A stretch of 64,000 nucleotides of DNA from Aeromonas hydrophila subsp. hydrophila ATCC 7966 (lineage in GTDB: Bacteria; Pseudomonadota; Gammaproteobacteria; Enterobacterales; Aeromonadaceae), in contig NC_008570.1 of the NCBI RefSeq assembly GCF_000014805.1, forward strand, positions 4,388,501 through 4,452,500, read 5' to 3'. Position numbers and translations under genes: made by a program. Positions 16,512-26,227 of the stretch are shown one piece after another (the stretch's first letter is position 1; each line of letters begins with the position of its first letter). The notes beneath the pieces are model-generated. The model saw nothing but the letters and a program-made list of their open reading frames with translations, was not told the origin of the DNA and ran no database searches.

Positions 16512-16540
16512 GATGGCGGTAAATTTCGTTTACCGCCATC
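16512..16540. terminator. Hairpin between the orphan gene and recD
   Basis: A perfect 12-bp inverted repeat (GATGGCGGTAAA and its complement) with a 5-nt loop lies between convergent genes. No strong T run follows, so it may be a weak terminator or another member of the local repeat family. Confidence 0.6.
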
Positions 16541-16547
16541 CAATAGT

Positions 16548-18602
16548 TCACTCCCCCAACCTCTCCGCCAATCCGGAATAACGCTCGGTCTTTTTTCGTA
16601 CCGCTTGTGCCAGCAGGGCTCGGTCGCCGTAGAGATCGAGGCGCGCCTTGGCGCGGGTGATGCCGGTATAGACCAGCTCGCGGGTCAGCAGTGGGCTGGG
16701 GCTGTCGGGCAACACCAGCACGGTATGGGCAAACTCCGAGCCCTGGGATTTGTGGATGGTCATGGCGTAGACCGTCTCGTGGGGCGGCAAGCGGCTTGGC
16801 AGCAGGGCCCGCAGGGTGCCGTCCGGCTGCTCAAACCATACCTTTAACCGGCCGGTTTCATCGGGCAGGCAGAGCCCCATATCACCGTTGTAGAGGCCGA
16901 CCCCGTGATCGTTGCGCACCACCATCACCGGGCGACCGGCATACCAGTCGCCATCGCAGGCAATCAGGCCGGCCCGTGACAGGGCCAGTTCGAGCCGCTC
17001 GTTGAGCCCCAGCACCCCGAACGGGCCGTCACGCAGGGCGCAGAGGATCTGGAAGCTGTTGAATGCCTTGAACACGGCGGCGGGCGCTTCCCCTGCGCGA
17101 GCCGCCTTCAGATAGCTGCCGTAACCGGCCACCCCCTGGGCAATCAAGGCATCGTAGGCCTCTCCGGCCCAGGGGTGCAGGCTGATATCGGCAAATCCTG
17201 CGCCCCAGACTGATTCCACCGCTGTGGCATCGCCGCTGTTGCAGGCGCGCGCCAGCTGGCCGATGCCGGAGTGCTGATCAAAGCGCCAGCTCTTGGCCAG
17301 CAGGCAGAGGCTGTCGCGCACGGTTGCCCCTGCGGGCGAGCCCTGCAAGCGGTAGCCGGTCTGGCGGGAGAGCCAGTCCGCCTGCGCCGGGCTGATGCCC
17401 TGTTCGATAAAGCTGCAGATATCGCCGAGCACGGCCCCCGCCTCCACCGAGGCGAGCTGATCCTTGTCGCCAAGCAGGATCAGGCGGGCGTGGCTCGGCA
17501 GCGCATCGAGCAGGCGCGCCATCATCGGCAAGTCGACCATGGAGGCCTCATCCACCACCAGCAGGTCGAGGTGCAGCGGGTTGCCCGCGTGGTGGCGGAA
17601 CTGGCTGCGCCCCGGAATGACCCCGAGCAGCCGGTGCAAGGTGCCCGCCTCGGTGGGGATCGCTTCGACCCATTCGGGGGGCAGATCGAGGGCCTGCAGG
17701 GCAGAGCCGATACTCTCGGTCAGGCGCGCCGCCGCCTTGCCGGTGGGGGCCACCAGCCGGATCGCCGGGGCCTTGCCCGCTTGCAGGCCGGTCTCCACCA
17801 GAATGGCGAGCAGTTTGGCAACCGTGGTGGTCTTGCCGGTGCCGGGGCCGCCGGAGATCACCGCAAAGGGGCGCGCCGCCGCGGTGGCCGCCGCCAGCTT
17901 CTGGCCGTTGCAGCAGAGCGCCTCGGGCACCAGCGCATCCAGTTTGCTCAAGTCGCTCGCCGCCTGGGCGCTGGCCAGCAGTCCTTCGATAGCGAGCCAG
18001 TCCACTTCATTCGGGAACACCAGATCGAGATACTTCAGGGTAAAGTGGCGGGCCGAGAAGTCGGGGGCGAGGCGGGCCTTGAGCAGCGCCGCGAACACCA
18101 ACCCGTAGTCGCGGGCAAACAGCCGCGACAGAGCCGGGGCAATCTCCGGCCATTCGGCTCGCTCGCTCAAAGCGCGCAGATGGCGGGCCACCCCCAGTTC
18201 AAAATCGTGGTAGCGGGTGAGGTAGAGCCGCCCGTGCCAGAGCCGCAGCGGCCAGCGCGGGGCGAGCCCCTCATCCTGCTCGCTGCCAACCAGGGGACTC
18301 TCTGCAAACAGGGCGGGCCAGCGGGCAGGATCCGCCAGATCGGCCAGCAGATCCCGACTCTGATCCGGATCCAGCCCGAACGGGCGCAAGGATCCCTTTT
18401 CGTTACCGGAATGCGTCAACATTTCCAGCGGCAGACAGACATGCCCGCGCCCCAGTTCGAAGCAGGCGAGCGCCGCCCCCAGCACCAGCTCGGGACTGCC
18501 GCCTAGGTCGGCCACCAGCCTGGCAAATTGCAGATCCAGCTGGCGGATACGGCCAGCCAGCGCCAGGGCCTTGAGCCGTTCAATCATCATGGTGCCGTTC
18601 AT
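16548..18602 (-). CDS. recD: RecBCD exonuclease V, alpha subunit
   Basis: The fast 5'-3' helicase motor of RecBCD, the complex that resects double-strand breaks and degrades linear DNA. At 684 residues it is somewhat longer than E. coli RecD (608). The N-terminal domain contacts RecC; the SF1 helicase core has Walker A GGPGTGKT (residues 251-258, K257), LVVDEASMVD (motif II) and the C-terminal MTIHKSQGSEF and YTGITRAK motifs. The start ATG overlaps the recB stop (ATGA), which implies coupled translation. It is the last gene of recC-recB-recD. Confidence 0.96.
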   Translation of the reverse strand: MNGTMMIERLKALALAGRIRQLDLQFARLVADLGGSPELVLGAALACFELGRGHVCLPLEMLTHSGNEKGSLRPFGLDPDQSRDLLADLADPARWPALFAESPLVGSEQDEGLAPRWPLRLWHGRLYLTRYHDFELGVARHLRALSERAEWPEIAPALSRLFARDYGLVFAALLKARLAPDFSARHFTLKYLDLVFPNEVDWLAIEGLLASAQAASDLSKLDALVPEALCCNGQKLAAATAAARPFAVISGGPGTGKTTTVAKLLAILVETGLQAGKAPAIRLVAPTGKAAARLTESIGSALQALDLPPEWVEAIPTEAGTLHRLLGVIPGRSQFRHHAGNPLHLDLLVVDEASMVDLPMMARLLDALPSHARLILLGDKDQLASVEAGAVLGDICSFIEQGISPAQADWLSRQTGYRLQGSPAGATVRDSLCLLAKSWRFDQHSGIGQLARACNSGDATAVESVWGAGFADISLHPWAGEAYDALIAQGVAGYGSYLKAARAGEAPAAVFKAFNSFQILCALRDGPFGVLGLNERLELALSRAGLIACDGDWYAGRPVMVVRNDHGVGLYNGDMGLCLPDETGRLKVWFEQPDGTLRALLPSRLPPHETVYAMTIHKSQGSEFAHTVLVLPDSPSPLLTRELVYTGITRAKARLDLYGDRALLAQAVRKKTERYSGLAERLGE

Positions 18603-21600
18603 GCTTCTACCCCGTTATCCGATACCCCGGCGAGGGCGGGCGCCGCCCCCTCGCCAAACAACCGATCCAGCCCCAGCACCAGCTCACGGCTGGGGCGGGT
18701 ATGGAAAATCCCCCCCTGCGGCATGCCGCGCAGGAACAGATAGAAGACCCCGCCAAAGTGCTGTTCGAAGTCGTAGCCCGGCAGGCGCAGGGCCAGCAGC
18801 CGGTGCAGCGCCAGCGAGTAGAGCTGGTATTGCAGGTCGTAGCGGTGCTCGGCCATTGCCTGCTCCAGCGCCGGGAGGCTGTAATCGGCCGGGCTCATGC
18901 CGAGGTGATTCGATTTGTAGTCGAGCAGATACCAGCGCCCCTGCCACTCGAACACCAGGTCGATAAAGCCCTTGAGCATCCCCTGCACGGTGGCAAAGCT
19001 GAGCGGCTTGTTGCCGCGTGACAGCGGGTCGTGCTGCTGGCAGAGCGCGGTGAGTGCCGGTGCCGTCACCCGCCCCATGGGCAGGAAGAATTCCAGCTCC
19101 ACCTGCTTGCGCTCGGGGGCCAGATCCCGCAGCCGCACCGGCTCGCCAAAGCCTGTCTCCAGCGGGGTATCGAGCACCGCCTCCACCTGCTGTTGCAGCA
19201 CGGGCGCCCAGCTTTCGTCGAAGCCGTCCTGCGCCAGCAGGGTGGCGATGTGCTCCGCCAGCGGCTCGCCGCCGGCGCTTTGAAAATCGATGGTCTCGAA
19301 CAGGCTGTGCAGCAAGGTGCCGGGGCGCGCCCCTTTCGGGAAGGTAAAGATGGAGGGCTGGGGCGCCTCTTCCTGTTGTGCTGTAGACAGGTCGGCAGCC
19401 AATGCAGCCGCCTCGGTCACCACCTCGTCATCGAAGCCGGGATTGGCGAGTACGCCCTTGCTGTGGCCGTGGCCCTGCGCCGCCAGCCCGGAGTAGGAGC
19501 TGATCCACCAGTCCCGCTCAAGGGTGCCGGTAAAGTGGCGCACCTGCGGCTCGCCCAGTTGATCCTCCTCTGCCGCCATGGGGGCCGGGCGGGTGAGCGA
19601 GGGCTCACCGACAGCCACTCCGGGCAGCGCCTGCGTCAGCTCGGTCAGAGCGGTCGCCAGCGTCGCGGCATCCCCCTCCTCGCCCTTTTGCAGCAGGTAG
19701 CCGATGGCGGTGTGGTGCAGGTCGGTCTTCTCCGACTTGCCATTGCCGGAGCGCACCGGCGCCAGCCCCAGCCAGGTGGCGTAAACGCCCCGGGTCAGCG
19801 CCACATAGAGCAGCCGCAGGTCTTCGGCAAGTCGCTCCCGGTCAGCCTCGGCCAGGGATTCCTCGGCACCATTCAGATCGAGCACGGTGCGATTGCCCGC
19901 CCCGTCCGCTTCGTGGAACAGCGGAGTATCGGCAGCACGGTGGCTGCAGATGAAGGGCAGGAACACCAGCGGGTACTCCAGCCCCTTGGATTTGTGGATG
20001 GTGACGATCTGCACCAGCTTGCGCTCGGATTCGAGCCGCAGTACCTGCTCTGCATCCTGGCCGTCGGGACGGCTCGCCGCCTCCCCCAGCCAGCGCAGCA
20101 GGGCATATTCGCCGTCCAGCTCGCAGCTCACCTGTTGCAGCAGCTCGCCGAGGTGGAGGAAGTTGGTCAGCCGCCGCTCGCCGTTCGGGCTCGCCAGCAG
20201 AGAGGAGGCGAGATTGCGCCGGTGCAGCAGGGCGCGCAGCATGGCCAGCACGCCGCGCTTGTGCCAGATCTTGCGGTACTCCATAAACTCCTGCACTGCG
20301 CTCTCCCACGCCCGCTCGTCACTGGCGAGCTCGTCGAGCGCCTTGGCGTCCAGATCGAACAGCCCGGTGGCGAGCGCCGCCCGCAGGCTGCGTTCCTCCC
20401 CCGGGTTCTGGCAGGCGTGCAGAATGAGCAAAATCTCCCGCGCCTCCACCTGCGCCAGCACGCTCTCGCGATTCGACAGGTAGACGGAGGCGATGGCGAG
20501 GCGCGCCAGCTCCTGCTGCACCAGCTTGCCCTCGGCGCCGGTGCGCACCAGCACGGCGATATCCCCGGCCTTCACCGGCTGGTCGCCAATCTGCGCCTTG
20601 CCCGCGCGGGCCAGGGTCAGCAGGCGGTGGATCTCCACCGCCGTGGCGCGGGCCATCCGGCTCTGGTAATCCCCCTTGTTGAAGGTGGGCTGGCCGCTCA
20701 GCTGCCAGCAGTGGAGCACGGGGGCGGCTTCGCCATCCAGCTGCAGCGCCTTGCTCTTGCCCTGCGCCTCCACCGGCAGAAAGGGGATATCCGCCTCGTA
20801 GATAAAAGGATCTTTCGCCCGCTCGAACAGGCCGTTGACCGCCGCCACCAGCGCGCGGCTGGAGCGCCAGTTGCGCCCGAGGGTGTAGTGGGCGCTCACA
20901 TTTCGCCGCGCCTGAATGTAGGTAAAGATGTCGGCGCCGCGAAAGCCGTAGATAGCCTGCTTGGGGTCACCGATCATCAAGAGCGCCGTGTCTGTGTGGC
21001 CACCGTAAAGCCGGTGGAAGATGCGGTACTGCTGGGGGTCGGTATCCTGAAATTCATCGATCATCGCCACCCGGTAGGTGGCGCGAATGCGCTCGCACAG
21101 CCGCTCGCCAAGGCCGGAGCCGAGTGCACCGTCGAGATCTTTCAGCAAGTCATCGAACGAGAGCTGATGGGCTTGCCGCTTGCTGGCCTGCATCCGGCTG
21201 CGCACCACCACCGCCGCCCGTTGCAGGATCAGATCCCGAATGCCGGGGCGACTCGCCAGCAACGCATCAATCTCGCTGAACAGCGGCAGGGTCGGCACTG
21301 CGCCCCCCTTCTTGAGGTTCTCCTCCAGCACCGTCTGGCCGAAGCGCTCCAGCTCCTTGGGAATGGCGTAGCCGCTGTGCTCGTCCTGCGCCCAGTCGGC
21401 TATCTTGGCGAGCCAGCCTTCGTAGTTCTTGCCGGTGTAGCGGCTTACTTGCCCATCCGTCTGGCGGCGGATCTCGTCCCCTTGCGCCAGCCATTCACGC
21501 TTCACCGCCTCAATGCGGGCCATGGCCGCCTGATGGCGGGCGGCGAGGGTCTCGTCCCCCGCCGGCGGGCGCATCTCCAGCTCGCTGTTGTCGAGCCAGC

Positions 21601-22216
21601 TGCCCATCTCCCTCAGCAGGGCGGCGGGGCTCGGCCAGAGCGCACGCACGGCGCTGGCGAGGGGTTTATCCACCGGATAGAACTCGGATCGCCAGTAGTC
21701 GCTCACCGCCTGCAGCCTGAGCTGGCTGTCGTCGGTGAGAAATTCGGTTTCAAAGAGGGCGCCCGATTCGAAGGCGTTCTGTTTCAGCATCCGCTGGCAG
21801 AAGCCGTGGATGGTGAAGACCGCCGCCTCGTCCATCTGCCGCTCGGCAGCCAGCAGGCGGCGGGCCGCCAGCTCGTGATCCTCCACCTCGGCCAGCAGCT
21901 GGCTCAGCAGGGCGTCCTTGCTCTCACCGCGCATAAAGGCAAGCCGCGCCTCATGGATGCGACCGCGGATCCGCCCGCGCAGCTCGGCGGTGGCCGCCTC
22001 GGTAAAGGTCACCACCAGGATCTCGGTCACCGAGAGCGGCCGCTCGTGGGCGCTGGGTTGACCGGCATCGGCGCCCTCTTCAATGAGCGGGCCATGGCCC
22101 AGCAGCAACCGCAGGTAGAGACCGGCGATGGTGTAAGTCTTGCCGGTGCCGGCAGAGGCCTCGATCAGTCGCTCGCCATAGAGGGGAAAACGCAGGGTAT
22201 TGAGCGGGTTGGCCAT
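18599..22216 (-). CDS. recB: RecBCD exonuclease V, beta subunit
   Basis: The 3'-5' helicase and nuclease subunit that loads RecA after Chi. 1205 residues. Walker A ASAGTGKT (K26) and a UvrD-like helicase core (EFQDTDPQQYRIF, GDPKQAIYGFRGADI, VTIHKSKGLEYPLVFLP, YVALTRG) precede a C-terminal nuclease domain with the catalytic LLDYKSNH motif (D1099, K1101). The length fits E. coli RecB (1180). The start overlaps the recC stop in TAATG. There is no ptrA gene upstream of recB, unlike the enteric arrangement. Confidence 0.97.
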   Translation of the reverse strand: MANPLNTLRFPLYGERLIEASAGTGKTYTIAGLYLRLLLGHGPLIEEGADAGQPSAHERPLSVTEILVVTFTEAATAELRGRIRGRIHEARLAFMRGESKDALLSQLLAEVEDHELAARRLLAAERQMDEAAVFTIHGFCQRMLKQNAFESGALFETEFLTDDSQLRLQAVSDYWRSEFYPVDKPLASAVRALWPSPAALLREMGSWLDNSELEMRPPAGDETLAARHQAAMARIEAVKREWLAQGDEIRRQTDGQVSRYTGKNYEGWLAKIADWAQDEHSGYAIPKELERFGQTVLEENLKKGGAVPTLPLFSEIDALLASRPGIRDLILQRAAVVVRSRMQASKRQAHQLSFDDLLKDLDGALGSGLGERLCERIRATYRVAMIDEFQDTDPQQYRIFHRLYGGHTDTALLMIGDPKQAIYGFRGADIFTYIQARRNVSAHYTLGRNWRSSRALVAAVNGLFERAKDPFIYEADIPFLPVEAQGKSKALQLDGEAAPVLHCWQLSGQPTFNKGDYQSRMARATAVEIHRLLTLARAGKAQIGDQPVKAGDIAVLVRTGAEGKLVQQELARLAIASVYLSNRESVLAQVEAREILLILHACQNPGEERSLRAALATGLFDLDAKALDELASDERAWESAVQEFMEYRKIWHKRGVLAMLRALLHRRNLASSLLASPNGERRLTNFLHLGELLQQVSCELDGEYALLRWLGEAASRPDGQDAEQVLRLESERKLVQIVTIHKSKGLEYPLVFLPFICSHRAADTPLFHEADGAGNRTVLDLNGAEESLAEADRERLAEDLRLLYVALTRGVYATWLGLAPVRSGNGKSEKTDLHHTAIGYLLQKGEEGDAATLATALTELTQALPGVAVGEPSLTRPAPMAAEEDQLGEPQVRHFTGTLERDWWISSYSGLAAQGHGHSKGVLANPGFDDEVVTEAAALAADLSTAQQEEAPQPSIFTFPKGARPGTLLHSLFETIDFQSAGGEPLAEHIATLLAQDGFDESWAPVLQQQVEAVLDTPLETGFGEPVRLRDLAPERKQVELEFFLPMGRVTAPALTALCQQHDPLSRGNKPLSFATVQGMLKGFIDLVFEWQGRWYLLDYKSNHLGMSPADYSLPALEQAMAEHRYDLQYQLYSLALHRLLALRLPGYDFEQHFGGVFYLFLRGMPQGGIFHTRPSRELVLGLDRLFGEGAAPALAGVSDNGVEA

Positions 22217-25200
22217 TATTGCAACTCCTCCAGGCTCTTGAGCAGCGGGGTCAGGTGTTCACGGGCCAGCGCCTGCAACTGGGCCAGCACGGCCTCGTCG
22301 AGTTCCGGGAAACAGCGGGCGACATAGGCGTCTTCCCCCTCCCCCTTGGCCATGTAGCCACCGTTGAAGCGGGTGAGGGCCGCCTTGTCGGCCGCCTCCG
22401 GTTTCTCCGGATCCTTCTCGATCGCCTTGAGCCAGTCCCAGGCGGTGCTCGGGAAAAAGGGCAGCGGCCGCTTCATCCCCTGCATCCAGAGCGCCACCAA
22501 CGCCGCCAGCTTGGGCCGCGCCTCGTCAGCCGGGAGCCTGGCCAGCCGCAGACTCTGCTTGGCGTCAAACAGCAGGGTGTCGCCGGGGGCATCGCTCAAG
22601 GAAAGGCAGAGGTGCTGGATCCAGCCCAGCAACAGATCCTTGCCGTTGAAGCTGCCGGGTTTCACCACCAGCAAGCGCCCCTTCTGGGTGTCGAGCCACC
22701 CTTGCAGCTGACCCTGGGCCAGCGCGATATCGACCTCCACCGCCTGTTTATCCGCCTCATTGGCCGCCACCCAGGGCCGCAGCCGATCCGCCAGCTTGCC
22801 CATCTGCTCGTCCAGATCCTCCAGCAGCAGGCTGCCGAACCACCCTTGCGGCAGCAGGCCGGTGAGCTGCAGCCGCTCGCGACGCACGACACTGTCCCCC
22901 TGTGCCAGGTGAGCATCGAGCAGCAGGTCTTTCAGCTGATAATGTTGCAGGCCGTCCAGCTCGAACGGTTCGCTCTCCTCGATGTTGGCTTCGTTCAGCT
23001 CGAACCACACCTTGAGGCGGCGGTTGAGAAAGTAGCGGGCTGGCTGGCGATAGAAGCGCAGCAGCTCCGCCAGCTCCAGCCCCTGCTCCTTGCCCCATTC
23101 GGGAGGTAAGGGCAGCTCGCCACTCTGGAAGTTGGCCGCGCCGCGCTGCGGATGGAGGGCCGGCAGCCAGTCGGCGGCATAGGTAAAGAGGCCAGAGCCC
23201 GCCGCCGGATAGAAGTAGGCGTGGCTGTAGGGGGTGAGCGGATGCTGGGTGATCAGGTGCGCCAGCAGCCGTTTGCCGGAGCTCTCGTCATCGAGCTGCT
23301 CATCCCCCGCCAGCACGAAACCCTGCCGCACATAGTCGATGAGTTCGGCCAGCAGCACCGAGGGCACCTTGTCGCTGTTGTCCTGGGCGCTGAAGCCCTG
23401 ATAGCTGATGTAGAGCCCCTGCTGGGCGCTGAGCAGCGCCTCGAGGAACAGGTAGCGGTCGTCATCGCGACGGGAGCGATCCCCCCGCCGGCCCGCCACC
23501 GCCATCAGGTCAAACCCCATGGGTGGCAGGGTGCGCGGGTAGACGCCGTCGTTCATGCCGAGCAGGCAGACCTGCTTGAAGGGAATGGAGCGCATCGGCA
23601 TCAGGGTGCAGAAGTTGACCTGACCGGCGAGGAAGCGCTGGCTGGAGCGGGACTCCCCCAGCACGCTGCCGAGATAATCCTGCAACAGGTCGGCACTGAT
23701 GGGCTGCTCGAAGCGGGCTTCGCCAAGCTGGGCAAGCCAGTCGGCCAGCTGGCTGCGAATGAGCTGCAGCTGACGCTCTTCATCCTCGTCGGCCAGATAG
23801 AAGCGCTCCAGCAGCGCGTTGAGGCAGGCGACCCACTCCCCCAGCGGCTGCGCCTGTTGCAGGCGGGGTAAAAATTCGGCCAGCGAATCGACGAACCAGG
23901 CGAGCTTGCCGAGCGCCAACCCCTGCTGACCCTCGATGTCTGCATAGGGCAGGATGCCTGCCACCGGCTCGCCGTCCCCCATGGCAAAGCCGAGCAGCAT
24001 GCGGCGCAGGCCGAACAGCCAGCTGTTGCCAGAGAGGGGCGGCAGATCGAAGCGCTCGGGGTAGCCGTCATCCAGCCCCCAGCGGATGCCGGTCTCCTGC
24101 ACCCAGACTCGCAGCTGATTGAACTCCTCGTCATCCAGCTCGAAGCGGCGCAGCACGGCGGGCACCTCGAGAATGGCGAGCAGCTCCCCCGCGCCGAAGC
24201 GGGCGTTGGGCAGCCTGAGCAGGGCGAGGAAGCTCTGCAGCAGCGGGCTCTCCTGGCTCGCCGCCCGATCCGACACCGCAAACGGGATCTGGCCGCGCGC
24301 GCCGAACACCGCCTGAATGTAGGGGCCGTAGCTGTTCACGTCCGGCATCATCACCACCACGTCTTTCGGGGTGAGGGAGGTGTCCTGCTCGAACAGCGCC
24401 AGCAGCCGGTCGTGCAGCACCTCGAGCTCGCGCATCGGGCCGTGGCAGGCGTGGATCTGCAGGGAGCCATCCGCCGGATCGAGCGGGCTCTTGTGGTGGC
24501 TGGCGTCGAGATCAAACTGGCCGGCGCCCCGTTCGGCCAGCTCCAGCACATCCTTCTGGATGGCGTGCAGCAGCTTGATATTGCCCTTGCCATCCATCTC
24601 CTCGATATCGACAAAGGCCTCGATTTGCGGCACCTCCAATTCCATCAGCTGATGCAGGTAGTCGCGCCCCAGCTTGCCCATGGAGGCAAGCAGCGGGTTG
24701 GCGGGTCCCTGCAGGGTCTCGATATCGGTGCCGGGTTTGAGCTTGTTCTCCAGCCGCGCCAACGTCTTGCGATCGAGCAGGTCGCCCCAGTAGTAACGGC
24801 AAGGGTTGGTGACGAACAGGTGCACCTCCACCTCCGGCCGACTGCCGAGGGCCAGCAGCGCCTCCACATAGCGCGGCGGCAGCGCCGAGATGCCAAACAC
24901 GAACACCCGCTGCGGCAGCTTGCCCGGCAGCGTGGCAGTACGCTGCAGCTCGTGGATGAACTCCTCGTAGAGGTTGGCACGGTGGTAGCCGCTCGGAGAG
25001 AGCGCCAGGGTGCGGGCCACCAGCTCGCGCCACAGCTCGGGCTGCCAATCCTGCCCGCTCACTCCCGCCAGCTCCTGGCTCAACCCCTCCCCCTGTTCCC
25101 AGCGGGCGATCCAGTCCGGCCGGTAGACCAGATACTGGTCAAAGAGATCCGCCACCTTCTGGCAGAGCTGCCACAGCCGCACCTGCTCGGGATCCTTGGC

Positions 25201-25566
25201 AGGATCTGCGTCATCCCCGCCCAGATAGGCGGCCAGCGGCGCAAAGGCCGGGCGATCGAGCAGGGCGGGCAGAATGGTCATCAGCTGCCAGCTCATGGCG
25301 CCCTTGTTGTAGGGGCTCTGGCGCGGCACATCCGCCAGCACCCGGGTGAACATCTCCCAGATAAAGCTGGCGGGCAGCGGAAAGTCGATATTGGCGGCGA
25401 TGCCGAAGGCCTTGGCCAGCTCCAGCTTGAGCCACTGGGCCATACCCGGACTCTGCACCAGGATCTGCTCCCGATCGAAGGGGTGAGAGAGAGGGGCCTG
25501 CCGGATGCGGCTCACCAGCAGCTCTTTGAGCAGGTCCAGCTGATTGGAGTGGTAGAGGGTAAACAT
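22216..25566 (-). CDS. recC: RecBCD exonuclease V, gamma subunit
   Basis: The subunit that splits the DNA strands and scans for Chi. It has an inactive helicase-like fold and an inactive nuclease-like domain. The start at 25566 (MFTLYHSNQLDLLKELL) is chosen because it matches the usual RecC N-terminus, although the frame is open from 25587. The 1116-residue length fits E. coli RecC (1122). Recognisable conserved stretches include VQSPGMAQWLKLELA near the N-terminus, ISALPPRYVEAL, and LGMNDGVYPR. It is first of recC-recB-recD, with overlapping gene ends. Confidence 0.96.
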   Translation of the reverse strand: MFTLYHSNQLDLLKELLVSRIRQAPLSHPFDREQILVQSPGMAQWLKLELAKAFGIAANIDFPLPASFIWEMFTRVLADVPRQSPYNKGAMSWQLMTILPALLDRPAFAPLAAYLGGDDADPAKDPEQVRLWQLCQKVADLFDQYLVYRPDWIARWEQGEGLSQELAGVSGQDWQPELWRELVARTLALSPSGYHRANLYEEFIHELQRTATLPGKLPQRVFVFGISALPPRYVEALLALGSRPEVEVHLFVTNPCRYYWGDLLDRKTLARLENKLKPGTDIETLQGPANPLLASMGKLGRDYLHQLMELEVPQIEAFVDIEEMDGKGNIKLLHAIQKDVLELAERGAGQFDLDASHHKSPLDPADGSLQIHACHGPMRELEVLHDRLLALFEQDTSLTPKDVVVMMPDVNSYGPYIQAVFGARGQIPFAVSDRAASQESPLLQSFLALLRLPNARFGAGELLAILEVPAVLRRFELDDEEFNQLRVWVQETGIRWGLDDGYPERFDLPPLSGNSWLFGLRRMLLGFAMGDGEPVAGILPYADIEGQQGLALGKLAWFVDSLAEFLPRLQQAQPLGEWVACLNALLERFYLADEDEERQLQLIRSQLADWLAQLGEARFEQPISADLLQDYLGSVLGESRSSQRFLAGQVNFCTLMPMRSIPFKQVCLLGMNDGVYPRTLPPMGFDLMAVAGRRGDRSRRDDDRYLFLEALLSAQQGLYISYQGFSAQDNSDKVPSVLLAELIDYVRQGFVLAGDEQLDDESSGKRLLAHLITQHPLTPYSHAYFYPAAGSGLFTYAADWLPALHPQRGAANFQSGELPLPPEWGKEQGLELAELLRFYRQPARYFLNRRLKVWFELNEANIEESEPFELDGLQHYQLKDLLLDAHLAQGDSVVRRERLQLTGLLPQGWFGSLLLEDLDEQMGKLADRLRPWVAANEADKQAVEVDIALAQGQLQGWLDTQKGRLLVVKPGSFNGKDLLLGWIQHLCLSLSDAPGDTLLFDAKQSLRLARLPADEARPKLAALVALWMQGMKRPLPFFPSTAWDWLKAIEKDPEKPEAADKAALTRFNGGYMAKGEGEDAYVARCFPELDEAVLAQLQALAREHLTPLLKSLEELQ

Positions 25567-25732
25567 GGGCAATTCCCGCCAGAGCAAAAGAAGGGTCAGC
25601 GCGGGAAAACCTCAAGGATCCCCGTCACTTCACAGGTATCGGGATTGTCGGGGATCGGGGGGAAAGATGCAAAAGGCGCTTGTTGTCGCCGATCACGTCG
25701 CCGTCATCTGCCGCAGGCAAATGTGACGGGCA

Positions 25733-25760
25733 TAAAAAAGCCGGTGCGATTGCACCGGCC
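25733..25760 (-). terminator. Terminator of the DoxX/pirin operon
   Basis: On the minus strand an 8-bp stem GCCGGTGC/GCACCGGC is followed by six T. It lies just beyond the DoxX gene stop. Confidence 0.9.
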
Positions 25761-25794
25761 AAAAGGCGTTGGAAAACTCGAACCTGCGGGGGTA

Positions 25795-26187
25795 TTACCA
25801 GTTCTTGCCGAAGCGGGCATCCAGGCTGAAGGCCCCTGCACCGGCTGCCGCCAGGGCCAGGAAACCACCGGCCACGGAGACGTTCTTCATGAACATCAGC
25901 ATCTGCATCTGGTCGGCAGGCTGATAGTGGAAAATAAAGGCGGCCATCAGGGTGAAACCGGCCATCAGCACGGAGAGGCTGCGGGTAAACAGGCCCAGCA
26001 TGATGGCGAGGCCACCGCCCAGCTCCAGCAGGATCACCAGCGGCAGGATGAAACCGGGCACGCCCATGGCTTCCATATACCCCTGGGTACCGGCGTAACC
26101 GCCGATCTTGCCCCAGCCTGCAATCACAAACATCAGAGCCAGCAGAACGCGACCCACCAGCAGTGCCAAATCTTTCATCTTGTCCAT
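25795..26187 (-). CDS. DoxX-family membrane protein, YqjF-like
   Basis: 130 residues from ATG 26187, chosen because AGGA lies 7 nt upstream. The frame is open further, but the upstream part overlaps the preceding gene. Four membrane helices are visible: LLVGRVLLALMFVIAGWGK, FILPLVILLELGGGLAIMLG, LSVLMAGFTLMAAFIF and VSVAGGFLALAAAGAG. DoxX proteins are small inner-membrane proteins linked to redox or thiol stress. In E. coli the DoxX protein YqjF is a known target of the LysR regulator YhaJ, and a yhaJ orthologue lies 1.35 kb away here. It is last of a three-gene minus-strand set. Confidence 0.85.
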   Translation of the reverse strand: MDKMKDLALLVGRVLLALMFVIAGWGKIGGYAGTQGYMEAMGVPGFILPLVILLELGGGLAIMLGLFTRSLSVLMAGFTLMAAFIFHYQPADQMQMLMFMKNVSVAGGFLALAAAGAGAFSLDARFGKNW

Positions 26188-26227
26188 TTCAATATCCTCG
26201 TTTTGCGTCACATCACCGCTGACTGCT

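Noticed and set aside
19031..22327. 1098-codon plus-strand frame opposite recB
   Set aside because: It lies wholly antisense to recB and its product is rich in Gln, His, Arg and Gly with no fold-like pattern; it is a shadow of high-GC coding DNA. The long frames opposite recC, katA, dhaK and ghxP were dropped for the same reason.
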